DNA of 64,000 nt from an uncultured Alphaproteobacteria bacterium (GCA_947175875.1 CAMWON010000001.1:207809-271808), one strand, 5' to 3'. Numbered from the stretch's first letter, positions 24,334-32,699 are shown. Made by a program: numbers and translations. Notes: generated by a model not told the origin, from the sequence alone.

Positions 24334-24752
24334 TATGATGTGGATTCGGCGGCTTCTATAAGGGAGTTTATATAGCCCAGAACTATTTTCTGGTATAATT
24401 CCGCGGCTTGAGCCCCTGCAATTGTACCACATTGTGGTACGCAACTGTCCGGATACATAGTCGTGTAGGAAAGTCTTTGTGCCATATCACAAAAGTTATT
24501 AAATTCCAAAACCATGCTTTTTGCGTTTTTTGCATAGTTTTTCTGTATTATGTCCAAGGCAACAGACTTATAGCACTCTGTTTGTGTGTCCGTAATTTGA
24601 ACCATTCGCACATTAGAATAGTTTTCTGGATTATTTAAGTCTTGTTCTGCTGCATTATCGCACTTTTTAATATCTGTTTTATAGCTCAGAGCAGTTTCGG
24701 CATATGTGGATATCGGTAAGATTAATAAAAATATAGTTATTAATTGTTTCAT
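24330..24752 (-). CDS. Exported Cys-containing protein, candidate lysozyme-inhibitor-like immunity protein
   Basis: 140 residues from ATG 24752, where a signal peptide begins (cleavage near TYA-E). The mature part has cysteines at roughly KKCDN, TECYK, NFCDM and SCVPQC, a spacing reminiscent of LprI-type lysozyme inhibitors, though clear family membership cannot be shown. It is convergent with the GH24-domain gene, overlapping its end by 4 bp. A periplasmic inhibitor next to a muramidase effector is a natural immunity arrangement. No strong ribosome-binding site was seen. Confidence 0.55.
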   Translation of the reverse strand: MKQLITIFLLILPISTYAETALSYKTDIKKCDNAAEQDLNNPENYSNVRMVQITDTQTECYKSVALDIIQKNYAKNAKSMVLEFNNFCDMAQRLSYTTMYPDSCVPQCGTIAGAQAAELYQKIVLGYINSLIEAAESTSY

Positions 24753-24860
24753 TTGAAACAGTGTATGATAATTTGTCTTATATGTCAAACAATAGAGGTT
24801 GGGCAAACTGATTGGTAAAAGACTAAACTTAGCTTTTGTGCGACGTTAATCATGTGCCGA

Positions 24861-25850
24861 TTACAATTCTTTCTTTATTTTATACTCCACAAATTTTGGG
24901 CATGCGGCAAAGTATTTTGCAAATTCGGCGTCAACCCGGCTTAAGCGGGCTATCGTGCCGTCCGCGGCGATAAACGGCGGGTCAACACGTCGCAATTTTT
25001 GCGGCAGCATGACGCAGTCCGTCGCGGCATCGTCCGCGCGCCATAGGGCCGGATCGGAATACAGCAGGGAAAAGTCAACGCCGGCGGCATGCATTTTACG
25101 AATTACCTGCATGTCGTTCATGTGAAAGAAATCGTCGCGCGTCAATATGCCGCGGCCGATTGCGTCGCGGCAAATCCGTGCCAGCATTTCTTCATAAAAC
25201 ACGCCGGTAAAGCTGGAATATATTTCTTCGTCGGTTGTGTTGAATGCATGCGCAAACAGCCGTGCCGATTCCATGTCGCGCATTACAAATCCGTCGGGCG
25301 TGGCAACGATTGCCCGGCTAAGCTCTACCTCGTCGCATTCCAGCAATTTGCCGTACTGGTGCATATGCGGAATTGCGCGCAGGCTGTAATCCAGTCTGTC
25401 CGCGCACAGGTCCGGCAGCTCGTTCTCTTTCAGTTTGAACCGCGTGTCGTCCAGAATCGTGTCCAAATCAAATCCGGCCTTGGTTATTATTTCGGCCAGC
25501 TCGGAATTCTTTACAAATTTTTCATGAACGTCGTCTTGGTATTCTTGTGTCTTTGCGGCGTCCGTATCGCCAAACAGGCGGTCTGACAGATGGGAAAACG
25601 CCGTATGCGACACGTCGTGTATCAGTCCCGCGATTTGTTCCGGCACAGACGCGCCATGGATTCGCAACAGCATAAACACGCCGATTGAGTGATGATATCT
25701 GGATACGGGAATGGAATAGAACGGCATGTTTGGCCGCCACGGTCCCATGTTTATCCCCTGCAGGCGTTGAAACGTCGGGGCGGATATAATCTGTGAAAAG
25801 ACGGGTTCTGCCACGTCGATTACGCCGTAAATTCTATCGCATGATATCAT
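24861..25850 (-). CDS. HD-domain phosphohydrolase
   Basis: 329 residues. The HD-superfamily metal motif is present: His in SRYHHSIG, then GLIHDVSHTAFSH, with a later Asp in CADRLDYSLR, in the arrangement of dGTPase/YdhJ-like enzymes that begin 'I.D.I.G....P....I...P.FQRL'. It probably hydrolyses a nucleotide or phosphate ester in the cytoplasm; the substrate is not predictable. aaaggaaacc precedes ATG 25850. The C-terminal half lacks a known domain. Confidence 0.85.
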   Translation of the reverse strand: MISCDRIYGVIDVAEPVFSQIISAPTFQRLQGINMGPWRPNMPFYSIPVSRYHHSIGVFMLLRIHGASVPEQIAGLIHDVSHTAFSHLSDRLFGDTDAAKTQEYQDDVHEKFVKNSELAEIITKAGFDLDTILDDTRFKLKENELPDLCADRLDYSLRAIPHMHQYGKLLECDEVELSRAIVATPDGFVMRDMESARLFAHAFNTTDEEIYSSFTGVFYEEMLARICRDAIGRGILTRDDFFHMNDMQVIRKMHAAGVDFSLLYSDPALWRADDAATDCVMLPQKLRRVDPPFIAADGTIARLSRVDAEFAKYFAACPKFVEYKIKKEL

Positions 25851-25988
25851 ATGGTTTCCTTTGTTGTTGTGCGCGCCATTATATCATACTTGGCGTCCGT
25901 GGGCCATGTATTTGTTCCTGCTGATTTTATGGGGCAAATAATACAAAATTTATACAACCAACCCACAACCCAACAAGGAGATACAAAA

Positions 25989-26528
25989 ATGATGTTGAAA
26001 TTAAAAATATATTCCACTGTTTTCGTGTTGTACGAAATATTGGCGGTATTGCTGCTGCACTGCCCCTATACGTGCGATGCGATGTTTGGCGCCTCGTTCT
26101 GCAATGACAGCGTGTTTAAGTATTTTGTCGCGCTGTTGGCGGTTCCGGCCGTTGTCGGTCTGATAGTTATGTGGATAATGCATATAATTCATGCAATTCG
26201 TCGTCGTCACTCGTTCCTGTATCGTGCCCAAGAGGCGGTCGAGGATGTTGCCGGCTCTATCAAAAAGACTCTGAAAGAATCCGTGTCCAGCAAGGATATA
26301 GAGAAATATATCGTTGCGGCCCTGGCGGCGGGTGTAAAAAAATATTCTGACAAGAACCCGGAACTGAAGAAATCTTTTGGCCGCATTGTCGGTGCGATAA
26401 CCGGTGGCGTCGGAGCGGATTTAGGCTGGGATGATGCCGATGAAGAGGATGCGGAAGACGCGCGCCGCGCCCCGCGTCGCGCCACGACAGGCAAGGCTAA
26501 TTCGCGCACGCAAAAGCGTTCACGCTAA
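25989..26528 (+). CDS. Hypothetical membrane protein
   Basis: 179 residues from ATG 25989, chosen because aaggag lies nine bases upstream; the long frame before it is unlikely to be translated. Two membrane helices (about residues 8-26 and 44-66) are followed by a cytoplasmic helical region, an acidic run of Asp/Glu near residue 150 and a basic Arg/Lys tail. No family was recognised. A terminator follows the stop. Confidence 0.6.
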   Translation: MMLKLKIYSTVFVLYEILAVLLLHCPYTCDAMFGASFCNDSVFKYFVALLAVPAVVGLIVMWIMHIIHAIRRRHSFLYRAQEAVEDVAGSIKKTLKESVSSKDIEKYIVAALAAGVKKYSDKNPELKKSFGRIVGAITGGVGADLGWDDADEEDAEDARRAPRRATTGKANSRTQKRSR

Positions 26529-26550
26529 TTTTGCCAAAGCATAAAATAAA

Positions 26551-26576
26551 GCCGCCGTTTTGGCGGTTTTATTTTT
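26551..26576. terminator. Intrinsic terminator
   Basis: CCGCC / GGCGG stem with a five-base loop between A- and T-rich flanks, separating convergent genes. Confidence 0.8.
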
Positions 26577-26952
26577 ATCGGGACGGGGTCTTGGCGTCCA
26601 TTTGCTGCTTAAAAACGTCCTTTTTCTTTTCCATCCTGTCCATCAACAGGCCGCCGTACATGGCACCGGCCAGCATTGCCGGATATACGACCAGACCCGC
26701 CTCGGCATGCCCCTCTTTGTCAATCAGATTATACACAAGCATGCCCAGCATGGTCACCAGTTCCGCCAGCCATACCGCGCTAACCCGTACGCTTTGACGG
26801 CGCAGTTCCAGCAGGGTTTTCTTTGCGCGCTGCAACCGTTTGCCGTCGTCTGTGTCGGGACCGTGAACGGTTATCAGCACATCCATGCAGAATTCCATAC
26901 GGTCAAACAAGGTCCGTGTTTTATTCGGTAAAATTTTATCCTGTATTTTCAT
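26575..26952 (-). CDS. Hypothetical membrane protein
   Basis: 125 residues with two hydrophobic stretches (about residues 58-78 and 88-103) between charged ends rich in Lys/Asp/Arg. No ribosome-binding site is obvious before ATG 26952, so an internal start is possible. No family was recognised. Codon use matches the surrounding genes, and its stop abuts the terminator shared with the gene at 25989. Confidence 0.55.
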   Translation of the reverse strand: MKIQDKILPNKTRTLFDRMEFCMDVLITVHGPDTDDGKRLQRAKKTLLELRRQSVRVSAVWLAELVTMLGMLVYNLIDKEGHAEAGLVVYPAMLAGAMYGGLLMDRMEKKKDVFKQQMDAKTPSR

Positions 26953-27060
26953 ATTGCGGATTATATCGCCGATATGCTGTTTGTCAATATGTCCGTATTT
27001 ATTATTGCAAAACCGAATAAACGGTATAATATTATGGTTTGTAATATTTAGGGGTAATAA

Positions 27061-28422
27061 ATGCCAGCAAAAACAATCAGTGATATCGTCGCATTATGCA
27101 AGCGGCGCGGTTTTATCTTTACAGGCTCGGAAATATATGGTGGACTGGGCGGCGCCTATGATTATGGCCCGTATGGTGTCGAATTGATGCGCAACATTCG
27201 CGACGCATGGTGGAACGCGATGATATATTCGCGCAATGACATCGAAGGTCTGGACGCGGCGCAAATCAGCAATCGATTGATGTGGAAATATTCCGGGCAC
27301 GAGGCTGGATTTTCAGACCCGTTGGTCGAATGCAAAAAGTGCGGCGCCCGCATGCGCCAGGACAAGATGGCGGACCCGACCAAGTGCGACAACTGTGGCA
27401 GCACCGATATAACGGAACCGCGTGCATATCAGCTGATGATGGGACTGTCCATTGGCGCGATGGCCGATGGGGCGATAAACGCATACCTGCGCCCGGAAAC
27501 GGCGACCACGACATACGTTAATTTCAAGAATGTTTTGGATGCCCGCCCGCATAAATTGCCGTTTGGTATCGCCCAGATTGGCAAGGCGTTCCGTAACGAG
27601 ATATCTCCGCGCGGCTTTGTCTTCCGCATGCGTGAATTCGAGCAGGCGGAAATGCAGTATTTCGTGCACCCCGATACGGATGAAAAGTATTTTGAAATGT
27701 GGCGTGCGGCGCGTATGGCCTGGTGGACGGATGTTTTGGGTATTCCGGCTGAAAAGTTGCGCTTTACCCCGCATGACAAATTGGCGCATTATGCCAAGGC
27801 CGCATGTGACATTGAATATGAATTCCCCGACGGCTTTGACGAGGTTGAAGGTGTACACAATCGCCAGGATTTCGACCTGGGCAGCCATACCAAGGCGCAA
27901 AACGAATTCAAAATCAATGCGCACGTTATAGAGAACAAGGACAGCACGGTAAAACTGTCATACAGCGATCCGCAGACCAGCGAAAACTTTATCCCGTATG
28001 TTATTGAAACGGCGATGGGTGTTAACCGCGCAATGCTGGCCGTTATGCATAACGCATATACCGAAGAAGATTTGGGGGACGGCAAATCGCGCCTGGTTCT
28101 GAAACTGCGTCCGAAATTGGCGCCGGTTAAGGCTGCGGTTATTCCGCTGGCGCGTAATGTGCCGGAATTGCTGGATACGGCGATGAACATTGAAAATGAC
28201 TTGCGTCGCTTGGCGATTGGTCGTATAGAACTGGAAAATTCCGGCAACATCGGCAAGAACTATCGTCGCCATGATGAAATCGGAACGCCGGTTTGCATCA
28301 CGGTTGACCACCAGACATTGGAAGACGGCACGGTCACACTGCGGCTGCGTGACACGATGGAGCAGCGCCGCGTCAATATCGCGGATGTTCCGGCGGCCGT
28401 TCTGGAAATAATAAACGGTTAA
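27061..28422 (+). CDS. glyQS: Glycyl-tRNA synthetase, homodimeric (alpha2) type
   Basis: 453 residues with class II synthetase motifs of the alpha2 GlyRS: N-terminal RRGFIFTGSEIYGGLGGAYDYGP, a zinc-binding insertion CKKCGAR...CDNCGS, motif 2 with FRNEISPR, the catalytic block PYVIETAMGVNRAML, and a C-terminal anticodon-binding domain with 'LGRIELEN'-like end. This type occurs in archaea, eukaryotes and some bacteria; most alphaproteobacteria use the alpha2beta2 form. Together with the ProRS at 3139 this is a second synthetase of non-standard type. Start supported by ggggt upstream. Confidence 0.92.
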   Translation: MPAKTISDIVALCKRRGFIFTGSEIYGGLGGAYDYGPYGVELMRNIRDAWWNAMIYSRNDIEGLDAAQISNRLMWKYSGHEAGFSDPLVECKKCGARMRQDKMADPTKCDNCGSTDITEPRAYQLMMGLSIGAMADGAINAYLRPETATTTYVNFKNVLDARPHKLPFGIAQIGKAFRNEISPRGFVFRMREFEQAEMQYFVHPDTDEKYFEMWRAARMAWWTDVLGIPAEKLRFTPHDKLAHYAKAACDIEYEFPDGFDEVEGVHNRQDFDLGSHTKAQNEFKINAHVIENKDSTVKLSYSDPQTSENFIPYVIETAMGVNRAMLAVMHNAYTEEDLGDGKSRLVLKLRPKLAPVKAAVIPLARNVPELLDTAMNIENDLRRLAIGRIELENSGNIGKNYRRHDEIGTPVCITVDHQTLEDGTVTLRLRDTMEQRRVNIADVPAAVLEIING

Positions 28423-28430
28423 TAAAAAAA

Positions 28431-28459
28431 ATCCCCCGCCGGATGGCGGGGATTTTTTT
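28431..28459. terminator. Bidirectional intrinsic terminator
   Basis: CCCCGCC / GGCGGGG stem with a four-base loop, A-run before and T-run after. Confidence 0.85.
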
Positions 28460-29171
28460 ATTTCTGATTACCTTTGCCGAACCAGTTCTGCATTTTCTGC
28501 CACATGGCACGAAACCCCTTTTGTTCAACCTGGGCCTTTCCTTTGGCCAGCTTTTGTGTTTTTTGCTGCGCGGCCTGTTTCTTGGCCTCCACAATATTTT
28601 TAAACAGATATGGCATTGGATTTCTGCCGTTGTCATCCAGTGACATCACGATAACCGGCCGTCCATCCTTTGTCTGGGCCTGTGATGAATAAGCCGAATC
28701 CTTGTCAAAACGCCGGAACAGTTCCATTGCCGCGGCGGCTTCTTTTTCACCCTTTGGATAATACATTGCATACGGCGGTTTCAAAATCATATCCACACGC
28801 AATTTGTTAATTGTTTCATTAGACAGCGGGCTTAAATTTGATTCCTGCACGGATGCCTGCATTTCTGCCAATCTGGCGTATTCATGCTTGTTTATCGCTT
28901 CTATTATTTCATAGCTTTGCGATTCCGGTACGCGGATAACAGGGTGTGAATACAAAGACGACTTATGCATGTCCATCGGCAAATTGTATTTTTTTAATAT
29001 TGATGTAATCTTTTCAATATTCGCCCCATTGTTAGGTACAAAGTATTGCATAAAATAACGGCCGGCTATTTTTTTCTGCTCCACACCTTCAATTGGGGTT
29101 GGTGATTGCACCGCTTCTATTTGGCTTGTCAATTCCAGCAACAGCTTTATATCGCTTTCTTTTATTCCCAT
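28458..29171 (-). CDS. Hypothetical cytoplasmic protein
   Basis: 237 residues, with aaagga before ATG 29171. No signal peptide or membrane helix. The C-terminal 50 residues are Lys/Gln/Ala-rich and likely helical, ending in a basic segment (WQKMQNWFGKGNQK). A central YYPKGEKEAAAAMELFRRF suggests a helical domain. Not recognised. It is divergent from the HTH gene at 29372 across a 200-bp region that contains a perfect palindrome. Confidence 0.6.
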   Translation of the reverse strand: MGIKESDIKLLLELTSQIEAVQSPTPIEGVEQKKIAGRYFMQYFVPNNGANIEKITSILKKYNLPMDMHKSSLYSHPVIRVPESQSYEIIEAINKHEYARLAEMQASVQESNLSPLSNETINKLRVDMILKPPYAMYYPKGEKEAAAAMELFRRFDKDSAYSSQAQTKDGRPVIVMSLDDNGRNPMPYLFKNIVEAKKQAAQQKTQKLAKGKAQVEQKGFRAMWQKMQNWFGKGNQK

Positions 29172-29280
29172 ATCTCTATCCTTTTGTTATTTCATATATA
29201 TTATACCATATTTGTCGGGTATATACAAATTCGCGTTGGCGGATTGCGGGAGTGTTTTTATAGGAAAAATTCCGTTAAAA

Positions 29281-29314
29281 TTTTGGTTGAATTTGTGGTG
29301 CGATTCAACCAAAA
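29281..29314. promoter_or_regulatory. Perfect inverted repeat, candidate operator
   Basis: TTTTGGTTGAAT (29281-29292) and ATTCAACCAAAA (29303-29314) are exact inverted repeats 12 bp long with a 10-bp spacer, between two divergent genes and 57 bp upstream of a small HTH protein. It may be that protein's operator. Confidence 0.55.
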
Positions 29315-29371
29315 TAAGAAACGAGTCCTTGTAAATAGGCGTACAAATAACATTGGAGAAAGGAGGGAAAA

Positions 29372-29617
29372 ATGACACATGCAGACATGTGGAATGCAAT
29401 AGATGACTTTGCCCGCAGTCGCAATATGACTTGCTCTTGCATGGCGCGTCGCAGCGGTCTTGATTCTACGACTTTGAATCGAAGTAAGCGCTGGACGCGT
29501 GACGGAAAACCGCGATGGCCGTCAATGCAAAGTCTGGCAAAGGTATTGGATTCAAATAATGCGTATATGATAGATTTTGCGCGATTTTGTCCAATGCCAA
29601 AGGACGCGGAAAAATAA
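29372..29617 (+). CDS. Small helix-turn-helix protein resembling the N-terminus of S24/LexA-like repressors
   Basis: 81 residues with a very strong ribosome-binding site (aaaggaggg). The segment MWNAIDDFARSRNMTCSC, LARR-type helix, GLDSTTLNRSKR and PRWPSMQSLAKVLD matches the DNA-binding half of the alphaproteobacterial S24-family repressors. The usual peptidase/dimerisation half is absent: the frame ends shortly after the HTH. It may therefore be a stand-alone DNA-binding protein or the remnant of a longer repressor. The palindrome just upstream suggests autoregulation. Confidence 0.7.
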   Translation: MTHADMWNAIDDFARSRNMTCSCMARRSGLDSTTLNRSKRWTRDGKPRWPSMQSLAKVLDSNNAYMIDFARFCPMPKDAEK

Positions 29618-29636
29618 AATGTGTGGTCAAAAAAAT

Positions 29637-29659
29637 GCGGGATAATTCCCGCGTTTTTT
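29637..29659 (+). terminator. Terminator after the HTH gene
   Basis: GCGGG / CCCGC stem with a six-base loop followed by T6; it touches the 3' end of nrdG on the other strand. Confidence 0.7.
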
Positions 29660-30359
29660 ATTCCCGCCAAATGACGGATTCAAAACGCGAATTTATTTTG
29701 TCGCGCAGTGCGGCGTCGTTAAAGAACTGCTCGCGCGCATCGGCGGTCGTTTGTTCCTTTTCGTCTTCAAAGTGCGGAATGTATTTTTGTATCGCGATGT
29801 TTTTCACGCCGCGCGCCGCCAACAGCGTCGTAATATCGTCCACGTCCGCCTTGGATATAAAGCGCGGATCGCATGTTATCCGCACCTCCATCCCGCGTCC
29901 CGTCGCAATCCATGTATCCAGCGATTTTATCATGCGCTCGTACGCAATGTCGTTCCCGGTAAGGCGGCCATAGCTTTCACGTGTGGCCTTAAAATCCAGA
30001 CCAATCCAGTCCACAACCGATGCCGCGCGCTGCAACATCTCCGGATAAAATCCATTTGTATGCAGACCGATGGCAAATCCCATGTCGCGTACCCGGCGCA
30101 TATATTCAATCAGGGCATCGCCCTGCATCAATGCCTCGCCGCCGGAAAAAACGACCGCCTCCAGTTTTCCAATGCGGCCATGCAGCCACTCTAAAACCTT
30201 GTCCGTGTCGTATTCGCCGTCGCCGACATTTAACAGATGGCGGTTAGAGCAATATGCGCACCGCAACGGACATCCGCGCAGAAACAGCACCGCGGCCAGT
30301 TTCCCCGGATAGTCTATTGTGGTAAACGGCACAAAACCGCCAATCTGTATGTCGGACAT
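29658..30359 (-). CDS. nrdG: Anaerobic ribonucleotide reductase activating protein
   Basis: 233 residues. Radical-SAM motif CPLRCAYC (CxxxCxxC) at residues ~30-37 binds the [4Fe-4S] cluster, followed by FSGGEA (the GGE motif). NrdG cleaves SAM to generate the glycyl radical on NrdD. The gene is the last of a minus-strand run nrdD - small glycyl-radical protein - nrdG, with only 3 bp between it and the small gene, which strongly supports joint function. Confidence 0.93.
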   Translation of the reverse strand: MSDIQIGGFVPFTTIDYPGKLAAVLFLRGCPLRCAYCSNRHLLNVGDGEYDTDKVLEWLHGRIGKLEAVVFSGGEALMQGDALIEYMRRVRDMGFAIGLHTNGFYPEMLQRAASVVDWIGLDFKATRESYGRLTGNDIAYERMIKSLDTWIATGRGMEVRITCDPRFISKADVDDITTLLAARGVKNIAIQKYIPHFEDEKEQTTADAREQFFNDAALRDKINSRFESVIWRE

Positions 30360-30362
30360 TTC

Positions 30363-30560
30363 TTACGCCGCCTTTTTCATCAAGTCACTGTGGCGCTGGC
30401 CCGTTGTCAGACAGTTGGATTCTTTAAACGTTTTTCTTTCACAGAACTCCGAATACTTGCCGATATTGAAATTGGAAACCGGTCTGATAAATCCCATAGA
30501 ACGTGAAAAACGTTCACACGGTGTTCTTTTTACCAATGTTTCTGCTTCACCCATATTCAT
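30363..30560 (-). CDS. Stand-alone glycyl-radical (C-terminal) segment of class III NrdD
   Basis: 65 residues from ATG 30560, with its own ribosome-binding site (gggagg eight bases upstream). The segment CERFSRSMGFIRPVSNFN, then GKYSEFCERKTF, aligns with the extreme C-terminus of NrdD, where R-x-x-G-(Y/F) holds the radical glycine; here that is Gly23. It lies between nrdD, which stops just after the zinc-site cysteines, and nrdG. A separate radical-bearing subunit would have to dock into the large subunit. An alternative is a frameshifted nrdD, but the separate start and ribosome-binding site argue against decay. Confidence 0.75.
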   Translation of the reverse strand: MNMGEAETLVKRTPCERFSRSMGFIRPVSNFNIGKYSEFCERKTFKESNCLTTGQRHSDLMKKAA

Positions 30561-30591
30561 AGCTTTTTCCTCCCTTTTTTGTTTTCTTTTT

Positions 30592-32625
30592 TTATTGGTC
30601 ATTCGATGCCCGGGCCGCGGCGGCAATTTCCGCATCGCATTTCGGACAGAATTCATAGTTCCCGGCCAGGTACCCGTGTTTCGGGCAAATCGAGAAAGTC
30701 GGGGTCAGCGTCATGTACGGAATCTTGTAGTTTTCAAAGATTGTGCGCACTATCTTCTGGGCGGCGTCGCCGCTGGATACCGGTTCGCCCATATACAGGT
30801 GCAGCATGGTCCCGCCGGTATATTTGCGCTGTAATTCTTCCTGGTGCTCCAGTGCGACGAACGGGTCATCCGTAAAGTTCACCGGCAGCTGGGTTGAATT
30901 TGTGTAGTACGGGGCGTCTTTTGTTCCCGCCGTGATAATATCCGGAAAGTTTTTGGTATCCGTTTTGGCAAAGCGGTATGAACAGCCCTCGGCTGGTGTC
31001 GCCTCAAGATTATACAGATTGCCTGTCTGTTCCTGGAATGTCGCCAGATTTTCGCGGATAAAGTCCATCACGTCCAGAACCAGTTTCTTGCCGAATACCG
31101 TCGCAATATTTTCCGCACCATTCGTAAAGTTCAAAACCATTTCGTTCGCACCGTTGACGCCGATGGTCGAGAAATGATGATTCCAATCCCCCAGATACCG
31201 ACGTGTAAACGGATACAGGCCGCGTTCCATATTCTTGCTGATTATTCTGCGCTTGATTTCCAGCGCCTCGCGCCCCAAATCCATCAGGCGCTTTAATTCA
31301 CGGAACAGCCCCTCGCGGTCGCCCTTGTGCGTGTATCCCAGACGTGCCAGGTTGATTGTCACCACGCCGATGGAACCCGTCTTTTCCGCCGACCCGAACA
31401 GGCCGCCGCCGCGCTTTAACAGTTCGCGCACGTCCAGACGCAACCGACAACACATAGAGCGCACGTCCGTCGGTTCCAAATCGGAATTTAAAAAGTTCTG
31501 GAAATTCGGAATACCGTATTTCGCCGCCAGGTCAAACAGCGGTTTGACATTCGGGTGTTCCCACGGGAAATCGGGCGTAATATTGTATGTCGGAATCGGG
31601 AAAGTAAACGGGCGTCCCTGGGCGTCGCCTTCGGTCATAACCTCGATAAACGCCTTGTTTATCATATCCATTTCCGTCTGCAAATCGCCGTATGTGAAAT
31701 CGACCATCTTTTTGCCGATAAACGGACGCTGCTCGCGCAAATCCTTTGGACAGGTCCAATCGAATGTAAAATTGATAAACGGCGTCTGCGTCCCCCAGCG
31801 GCACGGCACCGCACAGTTAAAGACCAATGTCTGCATCGCGTTTTTCACGTCGGCATACGACATATTGTCGATTCTGACATACGGCGCCAGATATGTGTCC
31901 ACGGACGAAAATGCCTGGGCCCCTGCAAATTCGTTCTGCAGCGTCCCCAGGAAATTTACCATATGCGAAATCGCCGTCGCCATGTGTCGGGCCGGTTCGC
32001 ACTGCAGATAACCCGGAACGCCGTTAAATCCCTCGTAGAGCAGTTCACGCAATGACCATCCCGCGCAATAACCCGTCAGCCATCCCAAATCGTGAATATG
32101 AATCGCGGCCGTCTTGTGTGCCTCGGCCACGGCGCGCGGATACAGGTTTAACCAGTATTCTGCCGTCACGCGTTCCGATGTGCGCAGGATAAGGCCGCCG
32201 ATTGAATAACCGATGTTCGCATTTTCTTTGATGCGCCAGTTGGAACCGCCGACATACCCCTCGATAATATCAACCGCATCAACCGAAGAATTACGGATTT
32301 CACTGCGTTTCTGGCGATAAATAATATATGCCTCGGCCGTTTTGTATGCCTTTGCGTCCATCAAGGACTGAATGACAATATCCTGAATAACCTCTACCGA
32401 CGGAGTCTTGCCGGCAAACATGGCGTCAAGTCTATCCAGTGCGTTCTGTGTAATCTTTACTATATCGGCGTCTGATATTTCCTCTGTTGTGGAAACGGCT
32501 TTCTTTATTGCGTCGAATATTTTACGGCCGTCAAAAGGCACGGTTTCGCCGCTGCGCTTTTGAACGGCGACCAGCTTTGATGTTAGCGTTGGAATAACCT
32601 GAATTGTTGTTTCTGTGGCCGACAT
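30592..32625 (-). CDS. nrdD: Anaerobic ribonucleoside-triphosphate reductase, large part lacking the glycyl-radical tail
   Basis: 677 residues. An N-terminal ATP-cone (about residues 15-105: VQKRSGETVPFDGRKI...) is the allosteric site. The ten-stranded barrel shows the expected blocks such as SIGVVTINLARLGY, GANEMVLNF, and a TPTFSICPKHGYLAGNYEFCPKC zinc site near the C-terminus. It ends ~12 residues after that site without the radical-glycine segment, which is encoded by the next small gene. The enzyme reduces NTPs to dNTPs without oxygen. Two NrdR-like boxes lie upstream. Confidence 0.93.
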   Translation of the reverse strand: MSATETTIQVIPTLTSKLVAVQKRSGETVPFDGRKIFDAIKKAVSTTEEISDADIVKITQNALDRLDAMFAGKTPSVEVIQDIVIQSLMDAKAYKTAEAYIIYRQKRSEIRNSSVDAVDIIEGYVGGSNWRIKENANIGYSIGGLILRTSERVTAEYWLNLYPRAVAEAHKTAAIHIHDLGWLTGYCAGWSLRELLYEGFNGVPGYLQCEPARHMATAISHMVNFLGTLQNEFAGAQAFSSVDTYLAPYVRIDNMSYADVKNAMQTLVFNCAVPCRWGTQTPFINFTFDWTCPKDLREQRPFIGKKMVDFTYGDLQTEMDMINKAFIEVMTEGDAQGRPFTFPIPTYNITPDFPWEHPNVKPLFDLAAKYGIPNFQNFLNSDLEPTDVRSMCCRLRLDVRELLKRGGGLFGSAEKTGSIGVVTINLARLGYTHKGDREGLFRELKRLMDLGREALEIKRRIISKNMERGLYPFTRRYLGDWNHHFSTIGVNGANEMVLNFTNGAENIATVFGKKLVLDVMDFIRENLATFQEQTGNLYNLEATPAEGCSYRFAKTDTKNFPDIITAGTKDAPYYTNSTQLPVNFTDDPFVALEHQEELQRKYTGGTMLHLYMGEPVSSGDAAQKIVRTIFENYKIPYMTLTPTFSICPKHGYLAGNYEFCPKCDAEIAAAARASNDQ

Positions 32626-32651
32626 GTATAACCCCTGTTTTTTGTCAAAAT

Positions 32652-32667
32652 CACAATATGTAGTGGT
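32652..32667. promoter_or_regulatory. NrdR box, proximal
   Basis: CACAATATGTAGTGG resembles the NrdR palindrome (acaCwATATAwtGtgt type). Its centre is about 32 bp, three helical turns, from the second box, the normal NrdR arrangement. Confidence 0.65.
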
Positions 32668-32683
32668 GTATCGTTTAATTTAT

Positions 32684-32699
32684 AATCAATATATAGTGT
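32684..32699. promoter_or_regulatory. NrdR box, distal
   Basis: ATCAATATATAGTGTA is close to the NrdR consensus palindrome; it pairs with the box at 32652. Expected to repress nrdD when dATP/ATP-bound NrdR is active. Confidence 0.65.

Noticed and set aside
30560-30656. 97-residue version of the NrdD tail protein starting at 30656
   Set aside because: The first 32 residues overlap nrdD in another frame and are low-complexity; ATG 30560 has a strong ribosome-binding site.
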